Part shown: positions 8,778-17,235 of the stretch, one piece after another
Layout of the letters: each line of letters opens with the position of its first letter
Numbering within the stretch: position 1 is the first letter of the stretch
Origin: Phycisphaerae bacterium
GTDB lineage: Bacteria; Planctomycetota; Phycisphaerae; Tepidisphaerales; Tepidisphaeraceae
Reading direction: 5' to 3'
Length of the DNA: 32,497 nt
Assembly (NCBI GenBank): GCA_025936175.1
Contig: JAICTV010000031.1
Coordinates: forward strand, 1 to 32,497
Notes under the pieces: generated by a model
Seen by the model: only the letters and a program-made list of their open reading frames with translations
Databases searched by the model: none
Told to the model about the DNA's origin: nothing
Position numbers and translations under genes: made by a program

Positions 8778-11726
8778 ATGACCCGTTTTCTCCTCTGCCT
8801 TGCCGTCGCCGTGCTGGTGCTTAACAGGATCGGCCTTGGCGCCGGCGCTGATGCAATCGTCGCGACGGAGCCGGCACCCGGTTCCTTTTGCATCGTGGGG
8901 GACAAAACCGCGCCGGCGAAGCTGTTCGTCGATGGGGCCGATTTCCCCGGCGTCGTCCGCGCGGCCAAGGATTTTCAGGCCGACATCGCGCGCGTCACCG
9001 GAGTCACGCCGCTCATCGTTCAAAAGCCGGACGAATTTGCCCAAACCGCGATTCTCATCGGAACTCTCGGCCACAACACGCTGATCGACCGCCTGGTTGC
9101 CGATCATAAGATCGACGCGTCCGGCGTCGCAGGACAATGGGAGGCCTGCCTCACCGAGGTGGTGCGCGATCCGCTGCCGGGCGTCGCGAGCGCGCTTGTC
9201 ATCGCCGGGAGCGACAAGCGCGGGACGATCTACGGCATCTACGAGCTCTCGACGCAGATCGGTGTCTCGCCATGGTACTGGTGGGCGGACGTCCCCGTGC
9301 GACATCGCGATGCGATCTATGTGCGCACGGGGAAGCACGTGCAGGGTCCGCCGAAGGTGAAGTACCGTGGCATCTTCATCAACGACGAAGAGCCGGCGTT
9401 CGGCCCGTGGGCGCGCGAGAAGTTCGGCGGCATCAACTCGAAAATGTACGCACACGTCTTCGAGCTGATCCTCCGCCTCAAGGGCAATTACCTCTGGCCC
9501 GCGATGTGGGGCAAGGCGTTTAGCGAAGATGACCCGGAAAATCCGCGTCTGGCGGACGAGTACGGCATCGTCATGGGTACTTCCCATCATGAACCGATGA
9601 TTCGCGCGCAGCAGGAATGGAAAAATCACGGCAAGGGGCCTTGGAACTACGCGACCAACGCCGACGCGCTGCGGGACTTCTGGCGCGTCGGCGTCGAACG
9701 CAACAAGAGCTACGAGAGCATCGTCACGATCGGCATGCGCGGCGACGGGGATGAGCCGATGGTCAAGGGCGGCGACATGAACGCGAACATCGCGCTGCTC
9801 GAGCGCATCGTCGCCGACCAGCGGAAGCTCATCGCGCAAAACATTAACCCCGACGTCACGAAAGTGCCGCAGGACTGGGCATTGTACAAAGAGGTGGCCG
9901 ACTATTACGCGCACGGCATGCGCGTGCCCGATGACGTGACGCTCCTCTGGTGCGACGACAACTGGGGCAACGTCCGCCGGCTTCCGACTGCCGAAGAGCG
10001 CAAGCGCGCCGGCGGGGCGGGAATCTATTACCATTTCGATTACGTCGGCTCTCCGCGCAACTACAAGTGGATTAACACCAACCCGCTTCCAAAAATCTGG
10101 GAGCAGACGAACCAGAGCTTCCGCTACGGCGCGGATCGCATCTGGGTCGTCAACGTCGGCGACCTCAAGCCGATGGAGCTGCCGATCGAGTTCTTCCTCC
10201 GGCTGGCGTGGAATCCCGACGCGATGCCCAAGGAAAAGATCGGCGACTTCACGCGCGATTGGGCCGAGCGCCAGTTCGGACCGACCCACGCCGCCGAGAT
10301 CGCGGAGATCCTCAGCAAATACGCCAAGTACAACGGCTGGCGAAAGCCCGAGCTGCTGGAGCCGACGACGTTCAGCCTGGTGAATTACCAGGAAGCGGAG
10401 CGCGTGCTCGCCGCGTGGCAGGCGATCGTGGCGCAGGCGGAGAAGGTCAACGACTCGCTCGCGCCGGAATATCGCGACGCGTTCTATCAGCTCGTTCTTT
10501 ATCCGGTCAAAGCGTCGGCGACCGTTGTCGAGCTGTATATCGCGACCGGCCGCAACCACCTCTATGCGAAGCAGGGCCGCGCCAGCGCCAACGAGATGGC
10601 AGAGCGCGTGCACGAGCTCTTCCAGCAGGATCGTCAGCTCAGCGATTACTACAACCACGCGATGTCCGGCGGGAAGTGGAACCACATGATGGACCAAACC
10701 CACATCGGCTACACGAGCTGGCAAGATCCCAAGACCAACATCATGCCGGAGTTGACGGAGTTGAAAGTCCCGCAGCCCGCGAGCCTGGGCGTGGCGATCG
10801 AAGGATCAGAATCCGCCTGGCCCGGCGTGGAGGGAGAGCCGAAACTTCCGCCGTTCGATTCGGTCAACCAGCAGCGCTATCCGATCGACGTCTTCAATCG
10901 CGGGGCGCGGTCGTTTCAATTCGACGCCGTCGCGGATGAGCCGTGGATCAAGCTCAGTGAAACCTCCGGCACGGTCGATCAGGATCGGCGGGTGTGGGCG
11001 AGTATCGATTGGAACGCGGCGCCCGTCGGCCGCGCCAGCGGTTTGATCACGGTCGCGCGGCGCGATGACGAGAAGGTTGAGGTGAAGGTGGAGGCGGTGC
11101 GGTCAGCCGAGGTGACGAAAGACTCCCTCGCTGACGCCGTCGGCGGGCTGACCGGACCGATTGCCATTGAAGCGGAGAGTGCAACGAAAAACGTCGAGGC
11201 GGACGACGCGCGATGGGAGAAGATTCCAGATTACGGCCGCGGGCCGTCGGGCATGGCCGTCTTCCCCGTCACCGCAGCGAGCGTCATGCCTCCGGATCAC
11301 TCACCGCGACTCGAGTACAAGGTCTTCATCGCCAAGGCGGGCGACGTGGACGTCGATCTGATCACCGGCCCGACGATGGATTTTGTGCCGGGGCGCGGGT
11401 TGCGCGTTGCCGTCTCGTTTGACGACCAGCCGCCGCAGGTTATCGACGCCTTTGCGAAACAGGGATTCGCCGATCCCGCGGGCCGGCCGGATCCCTCGAG
11501 TCCCGCGGCAAGGGATTGGCATACATGGGTGAGGGACAACGCGCGGAAGCTGGCATCCACACACCCGATCCGCGAACCGGGCGTGCACACGTTGCAAATC
11601 CGGATGGTCGATCCCGGGCTCGTGCTGGAAAAACTGATCGTTCGTCAAGAGGATCTTCGCCCGAGCTATTTTGGCCCGCCGCCGAATGATCGCGCCGCTT
11701 CCGTCAAAGCGCCCGCGGGCTTCTGA
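8778..11726 (+). CDS. GH115 xylan alpha-1,2-glucuronidase
   Basis: 982 aa. GH115 enzymes remove (4-O-methyl-)glucuronic acid from glucuronoxylan, including internal residues. The start is ATG 8778, preceded at 7 nt by GGAG and followed by a signal peptide (FLLCLAVAVLVLNRIGLGAGA). Family landmarks are RGTIYGIYELSTQIGVSPWYWW, KYRGIFINDEEP, NYLWPAMWGKAF, GTSHHEPM, LWCDDNWGNVRRLP and the NHMMDQTHIGYTSW segment. A C-terminal beta-sandwich domain (about residues 790-975, beginning IAIEAESATKNV) matches the usual GH115 C-terminal module. It is the last gene of the operon. The longer frame starting at 8547 overlaps the previous gene and is not used. Confidence 0.93.
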   Translation: MTRFLLCLAVAVLVLNRIGLGAGADAIVATEPAPGSFCIVGDKTAPAKLFVDGADFPGVVRAAKDFQADIARVTGVTPLIVQKPDEFAQTAILIGTLGHNTLIDRLVADHKIDASGVAGQWEACLTEVVRDPLPGVASALVIAGSDKRGTIYGIYELSTQIGVSPWYWWADVPVRHRDAIYVRTGKHVQGPPKVKYRGIFINDEEPAFGPWAREKFGGINSKMYAHVFELILRLKGNYLWPAMWGKAFSEDDPENPRLADEYGIVMGTSHHEPMIRAQQEWKNHGKGPWNYATNADALRDFWRVGVERNKSYESIVTIGMRGDGDEPMVKGGDMNANIALLERIVADQRKLIAQNINPDVTKVPQDWALYKEVADYYAHGMRVPDDVTLLWCDDNWGNVRRLPTAEERKRAGGAGIYYHFDYVGSPRNYKWINTNPLPKIWEQTNQSFRYGADRIWVVNVGDLKPMELPIEFFLRLAWNPDAMPKEKIGDFTRDWAERQFGPTHAAEIAEILSKYAKYNGWRKPELLEPTTFSLVNYQEAERVLAAWQAIVAQAEKVNDSLAPEYRDAFYQLVLYPVKASATVVELYIATGRNHLYAKQGRASANEMAERVHELFQQDRQLSDYYNHAMSGGKWNHMMDQTHIGYTSWQDPKTNIMPELTELKVPQPASLGVAIEGSESAWPGVEGEPKLPPFDSVNQQRYPIDVFNRGARSFQFDAVADEPWIKLSETSGTVDQDRRVWASIDWNAAPVGRASGLITVARRDDEKVEVKVEAVRSAEVTKDSLADAVGGLTGPIAIEAESATKNVEADDARWEKIPDYGRGPSGMAVFPVTAASVMPPDHSPRLEYKVFIAKAGDVDVDLITGPTMDFVPGRGLRVAVSFDDQPPQVIDAFAKQGFADPAGRPDPSSPAARDWHTWVRDNARKLASTHPIREPGVHTLQIRMVDPGLVLEKLIVRQEDLRPSYFGPPPNDRAASVKAPAGF

Positions 11727-11755
11727 CGCGCCGCCCGTACGTCGCGCAACAACGA

Positions 11756-11782
11756 GAATCGCCCGGTTTTGCCGGGCGATTC
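11756..11782. terminator. Strong hairpin after the GH115 gene and tRNA-Glu
   Basis: Eleven-bp perfect stem GAATCGCCCGG / CCGGGCGATTC with a 5-nt loop, 29 bp after the GH115 stop and 32 bp beyond the 3' end of the oppositely oriented tRNA. It can serve both transcripts. No T-tract follows on either strand, so it may act by pausing or 3'-end protection. Confidence 0.6.
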
Positions 11783-11814
11783 ATCGTCATGCCGTAGCTC
11801 GCATGAAAGCCAAC

Positions 11815-11887
11815 TACCCCCTAGGGGAGTCGAACCCCTGTCCTCTGGCTGAGAACCAGATATCCTGGGCCACTAGACGAAGGGGGC
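11815..11887 (-). tRNA. tRNA-Glu (anticodon CUC)
   Basis: 73 nt. Read on the minus strand: acceptor GCCCCCT/AGGGGGT with a terminal G-U pair, D arm with GTCTAGTGGCCCAGG as in tRNA-Glu, anticodon stem TCTGG/CCAGA around loop TTCTCAG giving anticodon CTC, and T arm AGGGG-TTCGACT-CCCCT. The discriminator is A and CCA is not encoded. The CTC isoacceptor reads GAG, consistent with high GC content. Confidence 0.95.
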
Positions 11888-11919
11888 GCTGTGGGGGATC
11901 AAATTCCCAGGAACGGCGG

Positions 11920-11947
11920 ATTCTAAGTCACAGAACGCGAAGGTCAA
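11920..11947 (-). promoter_or_regulatory. Predicted tRNA-Glu promoter
   Basis: On the minus strand: TTGACC (11942-11947), a 16-bp spacer, TAGAAT (11920-11925). The expected start lies about 25 nt upstream of the mature tRNA 5' end, a normal leader length. It occupies the 69-bp gap after the M56-peptidase gene. Confidence 0.6.
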
Positions 11948-11956
11948 GCGCGCGTG

Positions 11957-14011
11957 TCACGGGCGAGTGGTCGCGCTCGTTCGCGTTGAGAGCAGCGGAA
12001 ACTGCTTCTGCGGCACTTCCGTTTGCACGATCACCACCGGCCGCACGAGCATCAGCGTCGGCTCCTTGAGGTCGAGCGGCTGCGTCGTCGGCGCGCCCCT
12101 GGGCGATTCCTGCGGATGAAGGCGATAGACCGCCGTCCGGTTGTTCGGCATCGTGATCGCGGTATCTAGCGTCGTCGTCAGCGTGTGTGGTACCTGGATG
12201 ATGAGGTCTTCGCGGCCGGGCGGGGACTTGGGCCAGCGCGTCGGGATGAACTCGAGCAGCGACACCAGCTTCGGACGCAGTTCCAGCGTCGCCAGTTTTC
12301 GGTCTTCGCTGGCGGTGGCGCGGATGTCGATGGTCATGCCGGACTCGATCGTTTTCACTTCGGCTTCGAAGCCGATGTTGTCCGGCTTGAGACTGACATC
12401 GCCGACATATGCGCTGGCGCGTGTCACCTTCACGTAAGCGCGCTGGCCGCTGAACAGGGTCAGGCGCGGCGCGGTGACGAGCGTTGACTGCCGGTCCGCC
12501 TGCGTCGCGTGGAGGAGTGATTTGACCTGCCCGTCGTCGAGGAAGCGCGTCCAAAGCTCTTCCTGATCACCGCCCCAGGCTCCGTCCGGCGCGATGTGGG
12601 CGAGTTGATCCCGGAGTTTCGCGCCGGTGAGGATGCGGACTTCGACCGTCAGTTGCACGCCGCGCGCCTGCCGCATCTCGTTGAACTTCTTCTGGATCAG
12701 CTCATGGTTGTGCGGCGTCTGCGTGACGACGAGTTGGCCGTCCAGTTCGCGGATCGACCCGGCGTCACCGCCGTTCGTGCGCCACGACGACGGATCGATC
12801 GTGCTGGTGAGCGTGATCATAACGCTGCGAATAAGCTGCGCGCGCGTCATCGTCGGCAGGGTCGTCGCGCTGGCGGGGTCGGAACTGAAATCCGGCGGGT
12901 GGATGATGAGGTCGCGCACGTCGTACACACGCGTCATCACATCACGTGCATCATTACTCGGAGCGGTTGTCGAGGCGGCAGGCGGCTCGACCGCCGGCGC
13001 GGGTGCGGCTGCGGCGCGCCCGCGTTTCGGTCCGGTAAGCGCCACCAGGGCGATGACGCAGCAGACAATTGGCCCGAGCGGCGAACGCCTGGCGGGTCGT
13101 GCGATCGCCGCGATCCGATGGCCGATCGTCCGCCGGCGGCTCAGCATGCCGACCGCGCCGGCGAGCATCGACTGCTCGCCCGATGGGAGTTGTTCGAGGA
13201 GCTTCAGAATCGTTCGGCCGTACGCGGCGGGTTCGACGTGCTCTCTTAGCACCGCCTCGTCGCATGCCAGCTCGCGCTCCGCGCGAAAACGGGCGGCGGC
13301 GAGATAGACGATCGGGTTGAACCAGTGAACCGATGCGACGAGGCCGACGACGAAGCCGACGAGCGTGTCGTGGCGCTTCGCGTGGGCCAGCTCGTGGCGG
13401 ACGATGAAGTTCAGCTCGGCATCGTCGATTCGGTCGAGCAGCCCGCGCGGCAGGAGCAGCATCGGCCGCCAAAGACCGGCCAGCGCCGGCGTCGAAACCA
13501 GCTCCGTCTCCGCCGCCTCCATCACGCCATTGTTTGCGTGGATGGCGGCCGTCAGCCGGATGTCGTTCGATCGCGGCAATAACGCGAGTCGACGCGATGC
13601 GCGCGACGCGCGCACGATGTGCCGGACGATGAACAGCGCCGCAACTGTAAGCCAGAGGGTCGCAACTCGATCGGCGCCGCGCGAGCGCGGTGCGAGGGTT
13701 GGCGATGCGGCACGGTCTCTGGTCGAAGGGTCGATCACGCCGTACGTCACGACGTCCTGGGGCGTGACTGTTTCGCGCACGGCCGCCCGCACCGGCGCCG
13801 GCCGAGCGAAGAAGCTCACGGGCCGCGGCGGCAGGGCGGGCATCACCAGCCGCACGAACGCCAGCATCCACATCGCGCAGCGCCACCGCGGCGAGATCCA
13901 CCGCCCGAGCAGCAGTGCGATCACCATGACCACGACGGCCATCGCCGCCGCCTGCCACGAGGCGGCGACCGTGCAAGAAAACGCTTCGCGAAGCAGATCC
14001 GCGGGGCTCAT
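11957..14011 (-). CDS. BlaR1/MecR1-like M56 metallopeptidase fused to a secretin-like domain
   Basis: 684 aa from the ATG that overlaps the blaI-like stop (ATGA). Hydrophobic helices lie at about 22-36, 45-60, 117-131, 215-238 and 312-326. The zinc site HELAH (206-210) and the distal AERELACDEAV (244-254) are the M56 signature. In BlaR1/MecR1 this domain cleaves the partner repressor after signal sensing. The usual penicillin-binding sensor is absent. After a Pro/Ala linker (about 330-355) comes a segment with YDVRDLI (363-369), DGQLVVTQTPHNHELI and TLVTAPRLTLFSGQRAYV, which resembles type II/III secretion secretin-family proteins. This C-terminus would be extracytoplasmic. Its signal is unknown. 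Confidence 0.85.
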   Translation of the reverse strand: MSPADLLREAFSCTVAASWQAAAMAVVVMVIALLLGRWISPRWRCAMWMLAFVRLVMPALPPRPVSFFARPAPVRAAVRETVTPQDVVTYGVIDPSTRDRAASPTLAPRSRGADRVATLWLTVAALFIVRHIVRASRASRRLALLPRSNDIRLTAAIHANNGVMEAAETELVSTPALAGLWRPMLLLPRGLLDRIDDAELNFIVRHELAHAKRHDTLVGFVVGLVASVHWFNPIVYLAAARFRAERELACDEAVLREHVEPAAYGRTILKLLEQLPSGEQSMLAGAVGMLSRRRTIGHRIAAIARPARRSPLGPIVCCVIALVALTGPKRGRAAAAPAPAVEPPAASTTAPSNDARDVMTRVYDVRDLIIHPPDFSSDPASATTLPTMTRAQLIRSVMITLTSTIDPSSWRTNGGDAGSIRELDGQLVVTQTPHNHELIQKKFNEMRQARGVQLTVEVRILTGAKLRDQLAHIAPDGAWGGDQEELWTRFLDDGQVKSLLHATQADRQSTLVTAPRLTLFSGQRAYVKVTRASAYVGDVSLKPDNIGFEAEVKTIESGMTIDIRATASEDRKLATLELRPKLVSLLEFIPTRWPKSPPGREDLIIQVPHTLTTTLDTAITMPNNRTAVYRLHPQESPRGAPTTQPLDLKEPTLMLVRPVVIVQTEVPQKQFPLLSTRTSATTRP

Positions 14012-14388
14012 CGCGACCCCTTCCTCTCCAGCAGCCTGCGGAGCTGCTCGATCTCGTCCTTCGAAAGCTTCTCGTCCTCGACGAAGTGCGCGAGCAAGGG
14101 CGCGATCGACCCGCCGAACAGGCGGTCGACGAAGCTGCGGGTCTCGCTGCGCACGCACCGCTCGCGCGATACGGCGGGCGAATACAGGTATCGCTTGCCG
14201 TCGGCCTTGAACTTCAGCGCGCGCTTGCGGACGAGCCGGTTGAGCATCGTCTTGATCGTCGGCGGGCTCCAATCGGCGTATTCGGCCAGCGCATCGACGA
14301 CCTCATTGGCCGTCAGCGCAGCGCTGGCGGCCCACAGGACGTCCATCACCTGCCACTCTGCGTCCGATATTTTCGGCGGTTTCGGCAT
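14008..14388 (-). CDS. BlaI/MecI-family transcriptional repressor
   Basis: 126 aa. The N-terminal winged helix has the family pattern ISDAEWQVMDVLW and SPPTIKTMLNRLVRKRAL, followed by KRYLYSPAVS and a C-terminal dimerisation helix region. BlaI-type proteins bind as dimers and are inactivated by proteolysis triggered by the membrane M56 partner, here the next gene, coupled by ATGA overlap. No Shine-Dalgarno sequence precedes the ATG, and the predicted transcription start is only a few nucleotides upstream. No beta-lactamase gene is adjacent, so the regulated targets beyond its own operon are unknown. Confidence 0.93.
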   Translation of the reverse strand: MPKPPKISDAEWQVMDVLWAASAALTANEVVDALAEYADWSPPTIKTMLNRLVRKRALKFKADGKRYLYSPAVSRERCVRSETRSFVDRLFGGSIAPLLAHFVEDEKLSKDEIEQLRRLLERKGSR

Positions 14389-14389
14389 C

Positions 14390-14420
14390 GATTACGCGCG
14401 TAATCTATTACGGCTGTAAT
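14390..14420. promoter_or_regulatory. Two tandem BlaI/MecI-type operators
   Basis: Two sites of form ATTAC-N4-GTAAT occur at 14391-14404 and 14407-14420, exactly 16 bp apart. The first is the core of a perfect 16-bp palindrome (GATTACGCGCGTAATC, 14390-14405). The form equals the ATTACATATGTAAT type known for staphylococcal and Bacillus Bla/Mec operators. They cover the -10 and spacer of the blaI-like promoter, fitting autorepression. Confidence 0.85.
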
Positions 14421-14430
14421 CGGTTGTCAA
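14402..14430 (-). promoter_or_regulatory. Predicted promoter of the blaI-M56 operon
   Basis: Minus strand: perfect -35 TTGACA (14425-14430), 17-bp spacer, -10 TAGATT (14402-14407). The expected start near 14395 leaves a leader of about 7 nt before the ATG at 14388. The promoter begins only 5 bp after the moaB-like stop codon. Confidence 0.65.
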
Positions 14431-14434
14431 CGGA

Positions 14435-14947
14435 TTATTGTTTTCGCAGCTCGTGCAGCAGGTGGCGCAGCTCGGGGAGGATCAGCTTCGTCATCGCCAG
14501 CTCGACGGCCTTGGTCGATCCCGGCATGGCAAAGAGAAGCTTGCCGTTGGCGACGCCGCCCGCGGCGCGGCTGAGCATCGCGCCGCTGCCGATCTGCTGG
14601 TAGCTGAGCACGCGAAACAGCTCGCCGAAACCGGGAAGGGGGGTTGTCAGCTTCGGCGCGACGACCTCGATCGTGCCGTCGCGCCGGCTGATGCCCGTTC
14701 CGCCGTTGGTGAGGATCACGTCGACGTTGGCGTCGGCGAGCAGCTCTTCGAGCAGTTTCGCCAGCGTCGGCGGATCATCGGCGATGATTCGATAGCTTGC
14801 GATCGCGTGATGATCCGCGTCGAGCAGCTCGCGGATGCGTTTGCCGCTGGCGTCGGTCTGCTCGTTGCGCGTGTCGCTGAGGGTGACGATCGCGCAGCGC
14901 GCGGCGACGATGGATTTAGCGTCCTGGGCGTGCTGCTCGTACCCCAT
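14435..14947 (-). CDS. moaB: MoaB/MogA-like molybdopterin-binding protein
   Basis: 170 aa. MoaB/MogA proteins act in molybdenum-cofactor synthesis by adenylylating molybdopterin. The diagnostic loop TNGGTGISRRDGT and the later GSGAMLSRAAGG and FAMPGSTKAVELA segments are present, and the length is normal for MoaB. The gene starts 8 bp after the small lipoprotein stop, at the end of the sugar ABC operon, so it may be cotranscribed with genes unrelated to its function. MoaB and MogA cannot be separated firmly from sequence alone. Confidence 0.88.
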   Translation of the reverse strand: MGYEQHAQDAKSIVAARCAIVTLSDTRNEQTDASGKRIRELLDADHHAIASYRIIADDPPTLAKLLEELLADANVDVILTNGGTGISRRDGTIEVVAPKLTTPLPGFGELFRVLSYQQIGSGAMLSRAAGGVANGKLLFAMPGSTKAVELAMTKLILPELRHLLHELRKQ

Positions 14948-14955
14948 CCGCGCGA

Positions 14956-15396
14956 TTACTCCTTCTCGACCACGAGCCGGCCGAGCGTTTCGCGGACGAC
15001 GAGTTTGTTCGCCCCCGGCTTCAGGACGTAATCCGCCCGCCGCGCGTGACCGGCTTTGTCGGCCTCGGCGAGCTTGAAGTAGTTGTCCGTCCCGCCGTAG
15101 ACACGCAGGACGGGGTTGGTGCCCTTGGGAAAGTTTCCGGTCATGTTGGGCGTGTACCCGGTCTTGCCCGGCTCAACGATCGCAAAATCATACTTGGGCT
15201 CGTGTTCGCCCGCCGTCGATGCGAGATCCTCCGGCGCACGCCATCCGTCCTCGACCGGCGGGCCGTCCTTTGTCAGCCAGAGCTGCACCGCGCTGCTCGT
15301 GTCGTTCCGCGCCTCGACCGAATACGTCGTCGCGCACCCGCCGGCCAGCACCGAGAGCGCGGTCATCGCGAGCAAGACAAACTTCATGCGGCTCAT
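14956..15396 (-). CDS. Small lipoprotein of unknown function
   Basis: 146 aa. The signal peptide ends in the lipobox LAGGC (Cys21), so it is probably lipid-anchored. The mature part contains TTYSVEARNDTSSAVQLWL, GKTGYTPNMTGNFPKGTN and a C-terminal beta-rich segment ending KLVVRETLGRLVVEKE, suggesting a small beta-sandwich. I do not recognise a named family. It begins 6 bp after the second permease gene and precedes moaB, so it probably belongs to the ABC transporter transcript. Confidence 0.72.
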   Translation of the reverse strand: MSRMKFVLLAMTALSVLAGGCATTYSVEARNDTSSAVQLWLTKDGPPVEDGWRAPEDLASTAGEHEPKYDFAIVEPGKTGYTPNMTGNFPKGTNPVLRVYGGTDNYFKLAEADKAGHARRADYVLKPGANKLVVRETLGRLVVEKE

Positions 15397-15402
15397 GCTA
15401 CC

Positions 15403-16263
15403 TCACTTCATCCCCGTCGTCGCGATGCCCTGGATGAACGTGCGCTGCGTGAGGAAGAACAGGATGATCAGCGGCGCGATCACCAGCGTCGACGCCCCCA
15501 TCAGCAAATTCCAATCCGTCACCGCGCCCCGGTATCCCTGCAACTGCGACAGTCCCAGCGCCAGCGTGTACTGCTCCGGGTGTTGCAGGTAGACGCTCGG
15601 ACCCAGAAAGTCGTTCCACACCCCCATGAACGTGAACAGCGCGACGCACGACAGCGCCGGCCGGGAGAGCGGCAGCACGATCCGCCAGAAAATCCCGAAA
15701 TCACTGCACCCGTCGATCCGCGCGGCTTCGGAAAGCTCGTCCGGAATCGTCATGAAGAACTGCCGCAGCAGAAAAATGTTGAACGCCGTCCCGAAACACG
15801 CCGGCAGCCAGAGGGGCTTATTCGTTCCCAGGAACTGGATTGGCGTGTGCACGTCGAGCCAGCGGTAGAGCGCGAAGAGCGACACCATCGTCACCGGGAA
15901 CGGGATCATCATGGTCGAGAGCATCATGCCGAAGAGTACCCCGCGCCCGCGGAAGCGCACTTTCGAAAAACCGTACGCGACCAGCGCGCTGGAGATCGTC
16001 GTGCCGGCGACGGCGAGCGCCGCGATGACCAGCGTGTTGCGCGCGTAGAGCGGAAAATCGAAGCGCGGATGATGCCACACGTCCTGATACGTCTTCCAGT
16101 TCGCCGGCGACGGGATAATCTTCGGCGGGAAGACCATCGCCTCGGCGCTGGTCTTGAGGCTCGTCGAAAGCATCCACGCGAACGGCACAATGAACCCGGC
16201 GCAGATCATGAGCAGCGCCACGTGCGTGCCGAGCCAGGATTTGTTCGCGTTGTTGCTCGCCAT
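15403..16263 (-). CDS. Carbohydrate ABC transporter permease, MalG-like
   Basis: 286 aa, inner-membrane subunit of a CUT1-type sugar importer. It starts 3 bp after the upstream permease gene. The cytoplasmic EAA loop, LSEAARIDGCSDFGIFWRIV, contacts the ATPase in this family. The N-terminal CAGFIVPFAWMLSTSLK and several later hydrophobic spans fit a six-helix MalG-like protein, and the C-terminal TQRTFIQGIATTGMK is characteristic of the family. No ATPase gene is in the window; shared ATPases encoded elsewhere are common for CUT1 systems. Confidence 0.93.
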   Translation of the reverse strand: MASNNANKSWLGTHVALLMICAGFIVPFAWMLSTSLKTSAEAMVFPPKIIPSPANWKTYQDVWHHPRFDFPLYARNTLVIAALAVAGTTISSALVAYGFSKVRFRGRGVLFGMMLSTMMIPFPVTMVSLFALYRWLDVHTPIQFLGTNKPLWLPACFGTAFNIFLLRQFFMTIPDELSEAARIDGCSDFGIFWRIVLPLSRPALSCVALFTFMGVWNDFLGPSVYLQHPEQYTLALGLSQLQGYRGAVTDWNLLMGASTLVIAPLIILFFLTQRTFIQGIATTGMK

Positions 16264-16266
16264 GAA

Positions 16267-17235
16267 CTACTTGCCCTGGTAATGCACCCAGCGACTGCTC
16301 GTCCAGAACGCGATCCCCGTCAGGATGAGCACGAGGATCAGTTGGATCCACGCCATCGCGCTGGCGTAGCCCATGCGGACGTAGAGGAACGCGTTGTCGT
16401 AGACGTACATGGCGATGAACTGCGTCGCCCGCGCCGGGCCGCCGTTGGTCATCAGCAGCGGGATCTCGAACACGCGGAACACGCCGATGATCGCGATGAT
16501 CAGGTTGAAGAAAATGACCGGCGAGATCATCGGCAGCGTCACGTGCCAGAGGCGCCGCCAGCCGGTCGCGCCGTCGAGCTCCGCCGCCTCGTACAGCTCC
16601 GCGGGCACATCCTGCAGCCCGGCGAGATAGATCACGACGGTGTATCCGACGCCCCACAGGCTCATGAACACCATCGCCGGCAGCGCGACGCTCGGACTCG
16701 TCAGCCACGGCACCGGCGGGATTCCGATTTTCCCCAGCACGTAATTGATCAACCCGAGCTTCGTGTTGAAGAGCCACAGCCAGATCATCGCCGTCGCCGC
16801 GACGGGCACGAGCGTCGGCAGAAAAATCGCCGTGCGATAGATCGCGCGCCCGCGAATCGGGCGGTTGAGCAGCAGCGCGAGCCCGAGCGAGACGAGCATG
16901 CCCGCCGGCAGGGCGAGGATCGCGTACTCGGCCGTCACCTTCATCGAGTTCCAGAACCATTGGTCCTTCATCAGCGCGCGATAGTTATCGAGCCCGATCG
17001 GCATCGGCGGATCGAGCAGCGAGTAATCGCAGAGGCTGAAATAACCGGAGAGCGCGATCGGCACGATCGTGAAGACGGTGAAACCGACCAGCCACGGCGA
17101 AAGAAACGCGAGCCCTTTGCCGATATCGCCCCAGCCGCTCTTCGGCGGACGCGGGCGCGCGGCGGCGATCGTCGGTTGCGCCATCAGCGCGGGGGCGGCG
17201 GTGTTGGTCGCGGTCGTGGTCGGCGCCGCCGTCAT
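16267..17235 (-). CDS. Carbohydrate ABC transporter permease, MalF/UgpA-like
   Basis: 322 aa from the ATG at 17235, which overlaps the solute-binding-protein stop as ATGA; a GTG four codons earlier (17247) is also possible. The N-terminal ~30 residues are Ala/Thr/Pro-rich and cytoplasmic, followed by six hydrophobic segments starting at GLAFLSPWLVGFTVFTIVPI. The EAA loop is VPAELYEAAELDGATGWRRL. It pairs with the downstream MalG-like subunit to form the transmembrane pathway for an unknown oligosaccharide. Confidence 0.92.
   Translation of the reverse strand: MTAAPTTTATNTAAPALMAQPTIAAARPRPPKSGWGDIGKGLAFLSPWLVGFTVFTIVPIALSGYFSLCDYSLLDPPMPIGLDNYRALMKDQWFWNSMKVTAEYAILALPAGMLVSLGLALLLNRPIRGRAIYRTAIFLPTLVPVAATAMIWLWLFNTKLGLINYVLGKIGIPPVPWLTSPSVALPAMVFMSLWGVGYTVVIYLAGLQDVPAELYEAAELDGATGWRRLWHVTLPMISPVIFFNLIIAIIGVFRVFEIPLLMTNGGPARATQFIAMYVYDNAFLYVRMGYASAMAWIQLILVLILTGIAFWTSSRWVHYQGK

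Noticed and set aside
11727..11755. Riboswitch or attenuator near the tRNA gene
   Set aside because: Only a simple terminator-like hairpin follows; no conserved aptamer-like structure could be recognised.
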